The notes beneath the pieces were generated by a model, which was given only the letters and a program-made list of their open reading frames with translations, searched no databases and had not been told where the DNA came from. A DNA stretch of 64,000 nt from Bacillota bacterium (GTDB lineage: Bacteria; Bacillota; Clostridia; Oscillospirales; Ruminococcaceae): NCBI GenBank assembly GCA_023458875.1, contig JAEWXO010000093.1:16050-80049 (forward strand), written 5' to 3'. Numbering within the stretch: position 1 is the first letter of the stretch; each line of letters starts with the position of its first letter. The position numbers and the translations under genes were made by a program. Positions 52,600 to 60,217 of the stretch are shown piece after piece.

Positions 52600-53527
52600 T
52601 CTCACCACCCACCTTTTCTACAAATATTTCATGCAGAGATGGCTCTCTGAGCTCAAACTTTATAAGAAGTATTTTATTATCAATTATTTTATGAAGCAGC
52701 ATATTTGCCTGCTCTTCACCGGTTACTTTAAGTATGTACTCGGTCTCCTTCCGGTTTACAAGTTTTATTCCGCTTTCCTCTATAAGCTTTGTAATATCAG
52801 CCTCACACTTTACAAACAGATTTACACGGCCATAGCCCTTTTTGATTTCGTTGAGGTTTCCCTGAAGAACAGTCTTGCTTTTGTCAAGTATGGTCATATC
52901 CGTACAGAATTCTTCTATAGTCGGCATCTGGTGACTTGACATAATCAGATATTTTTTCTTTTCTATCTGCTCATAAATTACAGACTTGAACAAATCAGTA
53001 TTTACAGGATCAAGGCCGCTCAGAGGCTCATCAAGAATAAGAAGCTCAGGATCTGAAATAAGTGTTGAAATAAGCTGTATTTTCTGCTGATTTCCCTTTG
53101 AAAGCTGATCCGCCTTTTTAGGTGGCTGCTTTTTACCCTTGCTTGTTTTTCCCGGATAAATATATTCGTTTACTTCAAAACGGTCCGACCAGTATTTTAT
53201 TCTGTCAAGTGCATCGGATTTTGAAACATGCCTAAGCTTTGCAAAATACATAAGCTGATCCATAAGTGAGTACTTAGGGTAAAGCCCTCTTTCCTCTGCA
53301 AGATAGCCTACATTGCATTTTACAGCATCAAGCGGCTTGTTCTTCCATAGTATCTCTCCGCTTTCATGAGCAAGCATACCGAGTATCATTCGCATAGAAG
53401 TTGTCTTTCCGGCACCGTTCGTTCCAAGAAGTGCATAAACACCCGGCTCGTTAATTTCAAAGTCGAGATTATCAACAACCGTTTTTTCACCATATTTTTT
53501 CGATAATTTTTTTACCTTTAAAGACAT
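52586..53527 (-). CDS. ABC transporter ATPase, NatA-like
   Basis: 313 residues. Walker A GTNGAGKTTS near residue 36, signature QLSKGNQQKIQLI near 140, Walker B LLILDEPLSGLD near 162, switch His in IMSSHQM near 196. The C-terminal 90 residues match the NatA/CcmA-type regulatory extension. The signature has LSKGN in place of LSGGQ, as in other NatA proteins. ATG at 53527 follows GGAGG. Drives the two ABC-2 permeases downstream. Confidence 0.93.
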   Translation of the reverse strand: MSLKVKKLSKKYGEKTVVDNLDFEINEPGVYALLGTNGAGKTTSMRMILGMLAHESGEILWKNKPLDAVKCNVGYLAEERGLYPKYSLMDQLMYFAKLRHVSKSDALDRIKYWSDRFEVNEYIYPGKTSKGKKQPPKKADQLSKGNQQKIQLISTLISDPELLILDEPLSGLDPVNTDLFKSVIYEQIEKKKYLIMSSHQMPTIEEFCTDMTILDKSKTVLQGNLNEIKKGYGRVNLFVKCEADITKLIEESGIKLVNRKETEYILKVTGEEQANMLLHKIIDNKILLIKFELREPSLHEIFVEKVGGENEEK

Positions 53528-53629
53528 CCCAATACCTCCACATATTTATTTTTTATTTATTTTATTCTGTATCCCGAAGGTACAGTGCTGTTGGAAACCC
53601 TGCCAGGACCGGCTTAATCTGAAACCGTC

Positions 53630-55783
53630 CTACTTTAATTTCATTGTAAGTGAAATTCTTTTCTTCTTTACATCAACGCTCAGAACACGGACCTTTACAA
53701 TTTCGCCTACTTTTACAGCCTCAAGCGGATGCTTTATATATCTGTCACATATCTGTGAAATATGGACAAGTCCGTCCTCATGCACACCGATATCTACAAA
53801 TGCGCCGAAATCAATAACGTTTCTTACAGTTCCCATAAGCTCCATGCCTTCCTGTAAGTCCTTTATTTCCATAATATCTCCGCTTCTCATAAGCGGCGCA
53901 GGAAGCTCATCTCTTAAGTCACGTCCCGGTTTCTGCAATTCAGATACTATATCCCTGAGCGTCGGTATTCCTATATCAAGTCTTCTGCTTATTTCAGGTA
54001 TTCCGACCTTTTCGGCTATTGATTTGATATCTCCTGATTTTCCTTCTGCGATATCTGCAAGACTGAATCCACATTCGCTTATAAGCTTCATTGCACAGTC
54101 ATAGCTTTCAGGGTGAACTGCTGTGTTGTCAAGAGGATTTTTGCCGTTTCTTACCCTTAAAAATCCTGCGCACTGCTCGTATGCTTTTTTACCCAGCTTA
54201 GGAACCTTCAAAAGCTGCTTTCTGTCACTGAACGCTCCGTTTTCCTCTCTGTATGAAACAATGTTTTTTGCTATTGCTGAATTTATTCCGGCAACATACG
54301 AAAGCAGAGAATGTGATGATGTATTGAGGTCTACTCCTACTGAGTTTACACACGATTCTACTACTCCTCCGAGCGCTTCATTCATTCTTGCCTTAGGCAT
54401 GTCATGCTGATACTGTCCTACTCCTATAGCCTTTGGCTCTATTTTTACAAGCTCTGCGAGAGGGTCCTGAAGACGTCTTGCAATTGATACTGCGCTTCTC
54501 AGTGAAACATCATACTCCGGGAATTCTTCCGCTGCAAGCTTTGAAGCTGAATATACAGATGCACCCGCTTCGCTTACTACCATGTAGCTTACCTTCTGAG
54601 GGACATCCTTTATTATTTCTGCAACAGCCGCTTCACTTTCACGTGATGCCGTGCCATTTCCTATGGCTATTGTATTTACCTTCTGATCGGTTATAATCTT
54701 TTTAAGCTTTTGCTTTTCCCTTTCGATAAGACCTGCCGAGCCCATTGAAATATGGACAACATCCGTATACAGAACCTTTCCTGTATGATCAACAACTGCA
54801 ACCTTGCAGCCTGTCCTGAAGCCCGGGTCAAGTCCAAGCGTTACGGTATTTTTTATAGGAGGCTGAAGAAGAAGCTGTCTCAGGTTTTCGGCAAATACCT
54901 TGATTGCCTGCTCCGCAGCATTATCTGTAAGAGCCGTACGTATTTCACGCTCAATAGAAGGGAATATAAGACGCTTATATCCGTCCTCTGCAGCTGCCGC
55001 AACAAGCGAGCCGCATTTTCCCTGATTTTTCGAATATCTGCTTACGCACATTGAAACAGGAGTTTCATCCGGGGCAGCTATAGAAACCTTTATAAAGCCT
55101 TCCTTTTCTCCTCTGTCCATTGCAAGTATTCTGTGATTTACAGTCTTTGCGACAGGCTCAGAAAAATCATAGTAGTTTTCATAGACACTTTCGGCATTTT
55201 CGTCATTTGCCTTTGAAGCAATAATTCCGTTTTTCATAAAATACGCTCTCAGCTCCTTACGAAGCTCAGCATCATCAGAAATATCCTCCGCTATAATATC
55301 AAGAGCACCGTTTATTGCTTCTGTAATATCATTTATGCCCTTTTTCTCATCGATAAATTCCGCGGCTTTTGTCTCAGGGTCGTCATTTATTTTCTGCTGC
55401 ATAATAAACACAGCAAGCGGTTCAAGTCCTTTTTCCCTTGCAACGCTGGCTCTTGTTTTTCTTTTTGGCTTGAACGGTCTGTAAATATCCTCTGCTTCAA
55501 CAAGTGTTTTAGCGTTATTAACAGACTCTGTTATTTCCGGTGTAAGCTTTCCCTGTTCATCAATAAGTGCTAAAATTTCTTCCTTACGCTTCTGCAGATT
55601 TCTTAAGTATGTCATTCTGTCAAATATTTCGCGCAATATCTGATCATCAAGTGAACCCGTTGCTTCTTTTCTGTATCTGGCTACAAACGGTATTGTTTTT
55701 CCGTCATCAAACAGAGCTATCGTGTTATCGATCTGCTCCTGCTTTAATTTGAATTCCTCAGCCAGAACCTTGTTAATTTCCAT
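53630..55783 (-). CDS. tex: Tex family RNA-binding transcription accessory protein
   Basis: 717 residues from ATG 55783, with AAAGGA 11 nt upstream. N-terminal Tex domain (about 1-190), YqgF-like RNase H fold (about 320-445, TLGLDPGFRTGCKVAVVD), two helix-hairpin-helix regions (about 480-620, AGINSAIAKNIVSYREENG) and a C-terminal S1 domain (about 640-715, GTVRNVIDFGAFVDIGVHED). Conserved highly expressed protein tied to transcription and translation. It follows the ABC-F gene by 23 bp. Confidence 0.95.
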   Translation of the reverse strand: MEINKVLAEEFKLKQEQIDNTIALFDDGKTIPFVARYRKEATGSLDDQILREIFDRMTYLRNLQKRKEEILALIDEQGKLTPEITESVNNAKTLVEAEDIYRPFKPKRKTRASVAREKGLEPLAVFIMQQKINDDPETKAAEFIDEKKGINDITEAINGALDIIAEDISDDAELRKELRAYFMKNGIIASKANDENAESVYENYYDFSEPVAKTVNHRILAMDRGEKEGFIKVSIAAPDETPVSMCVSRYSKNQGKCGSLVAAAAEDGYKRLIFPSIEREIRTALTDNAAEQAIKVFAENLRQLLLQPPIKNTVTLGLDPGFRTGCKVAVVDHTGKVLYTDVVHISMGSAGLIEREKQKLKKIITDQKVNTIAIGNGTASRESEAAVAEIIKDVPQKVSYMVVSEAGASVYSASKLAAEEFPEYDVSLRSAVSIARRLQDPLAELVKIEPKAIGVGQYQHDMPKARMNEALGGVVESCVNSVGVDLNTSSHSLLSYVAGINSAIAKNIVSYREENGAFSDRKQLLKVPKLGKKAYEQCAGFLRVRNGKNPLDNTAVHPESYDCAMKLISECGFSLADIAEGKSGDIKSIAEKVGIPEISRRLDIGIPTLRDIVSELQKPGRDLRDELPAPLMRSGDIMEIKDLQEGMELMGTVRNVIDFGAFVDIGVHEDGLVHISQICDRYIKHPLEAVKVGEIVKVRVLSVDVKKKRISLTMKLK

Positions 55784-55806
55784 TTTTCTCATATTCCTTT
55801 CATTGA

Positions 55807-57744
55807 TTATGCTTCCGATAATTCTGCCCACTCGTCAAATTTTTCATTTGAAAGGGTTTTTATCTCATCTATCCTTTTGCATTTTTCAGTCATTATGTTA
55901 TAGTCTGAAAAAACTTCCTCTTTTAAAATTTCCTCTTCAAGTACTTCGAGTTCCTCCTGAAGCTCCTCCATCTCCTGTTCAAGCTCCCTCATACGGTTTC
56001 TTGCCTTTGCTTCAAGATTTCTCTGTTCCTTTGTCTTAAACGCCTTTTCGCTTTTGGCTGCATATTCAGCACGTGCAGCCTCCTGCTTTTTCTGGTTTTC
56101 CTCATCGAGAAGCTGTTGTTCTCTCTGACGTTTAACCTTTATATAGTCATCAAAACCACCGTCAAAGCTCTCTGAATTTCCGTCTGTTATTTCAAGAATC
56201 CTTGTTGAAATTCTATTAAGAAGGTATCTGTCATGAGACACATAAATTATTGTGCCCTCAAATTTTTCAAGAGCATTCTCAAGGACCTCTTTTGTCTGCA
56301 GATCAAGATGGTTTGTAGGCTCGTCAAGAATAAGGACATTTCCATGCTCCATCATCATTATTGCGAAACAAAGCTTGCATCTCTCTCCGCCGCTCACTAC
56401 TCCTGCCTGCTTGAAAACATTTTCACCTGTAATACGTACCTTTCCCAGAAGGCTTCTGACTTCAAGATCGGACATTGACGGGTATCTGCGGTGTATTTCT
56501 TCAAACACTGTATTTGAACGGTCTATATTCTGTGCTTCCTGATCAAAATATGATATTTTTACGTTTGAAGCCCATATTACCTTTCCCGAATGAGGAAGCT
56601 TTTCCTGTATTATTTTAAGAAGTGTTGATTTTCCTATTCCGTTATCGCCTATTACGGCAAGCTTTTCACCCCTTCTTAATTCAAAAGAAAGTGAATCAAC
56701 AAGCGTTTTTTTGCTGCTTCCGAAGCCCACGGAAATATCAATATTTTTAACCTTAAGTACTTCAAGAGGAGGATCTATCCCGAATGTGAATTCGAGATTT
56801 GCTGATTTATGATATGTGTTCGGCTTTTCAATTCTCTCCATTTTATCGAGTGCCTTTACACGGCTTTTTGCACTTTTGGAGGTCGATGCACGGACGAGGT
56901 TCTTAGCAACATAGTCCTCCATTTTTGCTATTTCCTTTTGCTGCAGGTCGTATTCCTTCTGCTGACGTGCAACAGATTCAGCCTTTAGCTTTGTAAAAGC
57001 CGTATAGTTCCCCTTATATCTTGAAAGAACACCGTTTTCTATTTCACACACGCTGGTTACAATTTTATCAAGAAAATATCTGTCATGTGACACGATAATC
57101 AATGCGCCCTTATAATCCTTTAGATAATCCTCAAGCCACATTACCGTTTTAAAATCAAGGTGGTTTGTAGGCTCATCGAGTATCAGAAGATTAGGATTTT
57201 CAAGGAGAAGCTTTGCAATGGCAAGTCTCGTTTTTTCGCCGCCTGAAAAGCTTGAAATCACCCTGTCAAATAACTGTTCGGAAAATCCCATACCGTTTAG
57301 AATGGTTTTGATTTTTACCTTTATAATATATCCGTCATTTGCCTCATAATATGCAGATATCCTTGAATATTCCTCACTGAGCGCCTCATAGTGTGAATCG
57401 TTTTCAGCCATAAGCCTTTCTAATTCCTTCATACGCTCTGAGATTTTTATAAGCTCTGAAAATACACTTTTCATTTCTTCAATAACTGTATTTTCATTAT
57501 CAAGCGCCCCCATCTGTTCAAGGTACCCTATGCCTGTCTTTGAGCCGACAGATATAATGCCGTCTTCCTCTGTTCTCCTGTCCGGCTCCTCTTTACCTGT
57601 TAAAATGCGGATAAGCGTTGTTTTTCCACAGCCATTGATACCTATCAGACCTATTCTGTCGTTATCCTCAACAGTCAGGCTGATATTTTTAAGTATCTGA
57701 TTTCCGTTATAGTATTTGCTTATATTATTCATGCTGAGCAGCAT
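55807..57744 (-). CDS. ABC-F family ribosome-associated ATPase
   Basis: 645 residues from ATG 57744; the frame extends to 57855 across the promoter and is not coding there. Two ATPase domains without membrane segments: Walker A GINGCGKTT near 37 and GDNGIGKST near 365, signatures FSGGEKTRL and VSGGERCKL, and LILDEPTNHLD twice. A C-terminal coiled coil (about 560-640) follows. It acts at the ribosomal E site. It resembles the housekeeping YdiF/Uup-like branch, and resistance cannot be read from sequence. Confidence 0.93.
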   Translation of the reverse strand: MLLSMNNISKYYNGNQILKNISLTVEDNDRIGLIGINGCGKTTLIRILTGKEEPDRRTEEDGIISVGSKTGIGYLEQMGALDNENTVIEEMKSVFSELIKISERMKELERLMAENDSHYEALSEEYSRISAYYEANDGYIIKVKIKTILNGMGFSEQLFDRVISSFSGGEKTRLAIAKLLLENPNLLILDEPTNHLDFKTVMWLEDYLKDYKGALIIVSHDRYFLDKIVTSVCEIENGVLSRYKGNYTAFTKLKAESVARQQKEYDLQQKEIAKMEDYVAKNLVRASTSKSAKSRVKALDKMERIEKPNTYHKSANLEFTFGIDPPLEVLKVKNIDISVGFGSSKKTLVDSLSFELRRGEKLAVIGDNGIGKSTLLKIIQEKLPHSGKVIWASNVKISYFDQEAQNIDRSNTVFEEIHRRYPSMSDLEVRSLLGKVRITGENVFKQAGVVSGGERCKLCFAIMMMEHGNVLILDEPTNHLDLQTKEVLENALEKFEGTIIYVSHDRYLLNRISTRILEITDGNSESFDGGFDDYIKVKRQREQQLLDEENQKKQEAARAEYAAKSEKAFKTKEQRNLEAKARNRMRELEQEMEELQEELEVLEEEILKEEVFSDYNIMTEKCKRIDEIKTLSNEKFDEWAELSEA

Positions 57745-57790
57745 TTTCTTATCACCAATTTCTAATTTTTTATTTGTGAAAAACAATAAT

Positions 57791-57819
57791 ATTATACCAT
57801 AATCTCTATATAAAATCAA
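57791..57819 (-). promoter_or_regulatory. Promoter of the ABC-F-tex unit
   Basis: Minus strand: TTGATT (57819-57814), 17-bp spacer, TATAAT (57796-57791). The leader is only about 40 nt, so the branched element at 57874 lies upstream of the transcript. Confidence 0.75.
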
Positions 57820-57873
57820 CATTGTTTTAGATTTTGTTTCAAATGACTTCTTCAAAGCTCCGCTTTTAACAAG

Positions 57874-57973
57874 CAGAGGCGATCTGAAGAATCGCTTCCG
57901 TTCAGTCGGAAATTGTACTCCGACTGAACGGAAGAATAGAACCCGCCGCCTATAGAGGCGGGGATATCCTCTG
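57874..57973. repeat. Branched palindromic element
   Basis: Outer arms CAGAGG (57874-57879) and CCTCTG (57968-57973) enclose three hairpins: GCGAT/ATCGC (57879-57895), a perfect 16-bp stem (57895-57910 with 57919-57934), and CCCGCC/GGCGGG (57942-57962). It is outside both flanking transcripts. The compact GC-rich fold in AT-rich DNA suggests a small mobile palindromic element or the end of a lost insertion sequence. The remaining gap to 58194 shows no gene. Confidence 0.7.
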
Positions 57974-58194
57974 TGTTGTTATAACTGATATGTCAATTAT
58001 TAAATTCATCCTCAACCTACGTTTACGGCGATTTAATATTTCTTATTGTATAGCATATTTTGCATAATTAGTCAATTAGTCGAATCACAGCAATCAGACT
58101 GTACACATGAAAACCACATACTTCGCGCGGCCCCGTAGAATCGGCATTTATGTAAAATATATCAGGTTTTTTATCAGATAAAATCACTTTTTTC

Positions 58195-58223
58195 TTGTCA
58201 TATGAATAAAAGTATGCTATAAT
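58195..58223 (+). promoter_or_regulatory. Promoter of the 58256-58585 gene
   Basis: TTGTCA (58195-58200), 17-bp spacer, extended -10 TGCTATAAT ending 58223. Confidence 0.85.
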
Positions 58224-58255
58224 TTTATTCAGAGTTATCGAAAGGAGGATGTATA

Positions 58256-58585
58256 ATGTTTAAATCGAAACAAAATGCCCTGACTAAGGAAGAGATTACT
58301 AAAATTTCAGAGGATGTTTTTCGTCAGATGACTGAAAAAAGTAAAAATGAGACAAGCACAGCTGCTATGACAAAAGATCAGATTTCTGAAATATCCGAAG
58401 CAATCTCACGTGAGATTATTGTAAAACAGAGTGAAGAAATGATGGATCGTATGAAAAAATACTCTGATGCGGACGAAAAAATTGACGTTGTCGGACGTAT
58501 GGCTTTTATAATAAACGAATGCAACAGTTTCACTAAGGCTTATGTAACTGAAATGCTTGCAAAAGTTCTTAACAATAATCAATAA
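58256..58585 (+). CDS. Small helical protein with tandem repeat, unknown function
   Basis: 109 residues; family not recognised. Two related segments of about 28 residues follow each other: LTKEEITKISEDVFRQMTEK (about 9-28) and MTKDQISEISEAISREIIVK (about 38-57). The rest is also helical and charged, with no signal peptide. It has a strong promoter and a GGAGG ribosome binding site, so it is probably well expressed. A perfect hairpin follows the stop. Confidence 0.75.
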   Translation: MFKSKQNALTKEEITKISEDVFRQMTEKSKNETSTAAMTKDQISEISEAISREIIVKQSEEMMDRMKKYSDADEKIDVVGRMAFIINECNSFTKAYVTEMLAKVLNNNQ

Positions 58586-58592
58586 TAAATAA

Positions 58593-58625
58593 ACAGACGT
58601 AAATAAAAATTTTATTTGCGTCTGT
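58593..58625 (+). terminator. Hairpin after the 58256-58585 gene
   Basis: ACAGACG (58593-58599) with CGTCTGT (58619-58625) plus an AT-rich inner stem. The following sequence is only moderately T-rich. Confidence 0.65.
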
Positions 58626-58717
58626 GAATTTAATAAAATTAATTTTAACGGATTCGATCAGAATCTTTAATAAATATTATGACAGATTATTTTATCAGTA
58701 TTTCATAATTTGAATTT

Positions 58718-58744
58718 TCCGGTATAATCATTATTGTATCCGGA
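58718..58744 (+). promoter_or_regulatory. Possible operator over the flavodiiron promoter -10
   Basis: The imperfect palindrome TCCGG-TATAAT (58718-58728) / ATTGTATCCGGA (58733-58744) contains a -10-like TATAAT in its left arm. A repressor site is plausible. No good -35 is visible. Confidence 0.4.
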
Positions 58745-58769
58745 TAAAATAAAATTGGGAGTGTAAAAA

Positions 58770-59981
58770 ATGTATTGTACAACAAAAATAACAGATGATA
58801 TGTTCTGGGTAGGTGGAAATGACCGTAGAATATCATTATTTGAAAATGTTTTTCCCGTTCCTGACGGCATATCATATAACTCATATCTGATAAATGACGA
58901 AAAAACTGTTCTGCTTGATACAACCGATCATTCAATAGGCAATCTTTTCATTGAAAATGTCTGCCATGTACTTAACGGAAGAAATCTGGATTATCTTATA
59001 ATTAATCATATGGAGCCTGATCACTGTGCCCTGATAAATGACATTGTAAAAATGTACCCGGATGTAAAAATAGTAAGCAATAGTAAATCAATAACAATGA
59101 TTAAACAGTTTTTTAATTTTGATATTGATTCTCATGCAATGGTTATTCAGGAAGGTTCAGAGCTCTGTACAGGCAGACACACACTTCAGTTTATAATGGC
59201 ACCAATGGTTCACTGGCCTGAAGCAATGGCGACCTACGATAAAACAGACAAGATCCTTTATACTGCCGATGCATTCGGAACATTTGGTGCAATAAACGGA
59301 AATCTTTTTGCAGACCAGATGGATTTTGAACATAAAAGACTCGATGATGCCAGAAGATACTATGCTAATATCGTCGGCAAATATGGCCCGCAGGTACAGG
59401 CATTTCTTAAAAAAGCAGCAGCACTTGAAATAAAAATGCTCTGTCCTCTTCATGGTCCGGTATGGCGTGAAAATATAAGCTGGTTTATCGACAAATACCA
59501 GAAGTGGAGCACATATACTCCTGAAGATAATTCAGTAATGATAGCCTACGGCTCAATATACGGAAATACCGCAAACGCTACCGAGATTCTTGCCTCAAAG
59601 CTGTCAGACCAGGGTGTAAAAGATATTTCTGTATATGATGTTTCATCCACTGACCCGTCTGTTATCGTATCAGAAGCCTTCAGATACAGTCATATTGTAT
59701 TTGCAAGCTCAACATACAACGCCGGAATATTCTGCAACATGGAAACGGTTCTTACAGACCTGAAGGCACATAATCTCCAGAACAGAACAGTTGCCGTAAT
59801 ACAAAACGGCTCATGGGCACCGGCATCAGGCAAGCTTATCAGAGATATTCTGTCAGGCATGAAGAATATGACTATTCTTAAAAATGCCATTACAATAAAA
59901 TCCTCGCTGAAGGAAAATCAGATTGAAGAAATGGATGAACTTGTAGCTTCGATTGTAGCTTCCATGCAAGGAAAACTATAA
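58770..59981 (+). CDS. fprA: Flavodiiron protein (oxygen/nitric oxide reductase)
   Basis: 403 residues. The beta-lactamase-like domain (about 1-250) holds the di-iron site: HMEPDH at about 81-86 gives His, Glu, Asp and His ligands, with further ligands in MVHWPEAM (about 148) and CPLHGPVW (about 228). The flavodoxin domain (about 255-400) starts IAYGSIYGNTANAT. It reduces O2 to water (or NO to N2O), with electrons from the rubredoxin encoded 17 bp downstream. ATG at 58770 follows TGGGAG. Confidence 0.96.
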   Translation: MYCTTKITDDMFWVGGNDRRISLFENVFPVPDGISYNSYLINDEKTVLLDTTDHSIGNLFIENVCHVLNGRNLDYLIINHMEPDHCALINDIVKMYPDVKIVSNSKSITMIKQFFNFDIDSHAMVIQEGSELCTGRHTLQFIMAPMVHWPEAMATYDKTDKILYTADAFGTFGAINGNLFADQMDFEHKRLDDARRYYANIVGKYGPQVQAFLKKAAALEIKMLCPLHGPVWRENISWFIDKYQKWSTYTPEDNSVMIAYGSIYGNTANATEILASKLSDQGVKDISVYDVSSTDPSVIVSEAFRYSHIVFASSTYNAGIFCNMETVLTDLKAHNLQNRTVAVIQNGSWAPASGKLIRDILSGMKNMTILKNAITIKSSLKENQIEEMDELVASIVASMQGKL

Positions 59982-59998
59982 GGAAGGAGGAAAACGAC

Positions 59999-60157
59999 AT
60001 GAAAAAGTACGTTTGTGAGCTTTGCGGTTATGAATATGATCCTGCTCAGGGTGATCCTGACAACGGAATTGCACCAGGTACAAGCTTTGAGGATATCCCG
60101 GATGACTGGGTATGCCCTGTTTGCGGTGCCGGCAAAGAAGAATTTACTGAAGCTTAA
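59999..60157 (+). CDS. Rubredoxin
   Basis: 52 residues. Iron bound by four Cys in CELCGYEYDP (6-15) and CPVCG (39-43), with the typical aromatic and DDWVCPVCG context. Standard rubredoxin length. ATG at 59999 follows AAGGAGG. It is 17 bp after the flavodiiron gene, so it is the expected electron donor to that enzyme. Confidence 0.97.
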   Translation: MKKYVCELCGYEYDPAQGDPDNGIAPGTSFEDIPDDWVCPVCGAGKEEFTEA

Positions 60158-60180
60158 TTAAATTTTTACTTCAAAACATG

Positions 60181-60215
60181 AAAATGCATTAGCCTTAGCT
60201 AATGCATTTTCTTTT
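60181..60215. terminator. Terminator after rubredoxin
   Basis: A 13-bp perfect stem (60181-60193 with 60198-60210), loop CTTA, then CTTTTT. The A-run on the other side makes it bidirectional for the convergent gene. Confidence 0.92.
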
Positions 60216-60217
60216 TA

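Noticed and set aside
53575..53629. Seventh copy of the two-hairpin repeat before the tex stop
   Set aside because: Only scattered similarity (GAAGG, GGACCGGCTTAATC) and neither stem forms properly.
55807..57744. Antibiotic-resistance ABC-F protein
   Set aside because: No attenuator leader and no resistance-branch features that I can recognise; a housekeeping ABC-F is simpler.
57874..57973. Leader attenuator of the ABC-F gene
   Set aside because: The promoter at 57791-57819 lies between the element and the gene, so it is not in the transcript.
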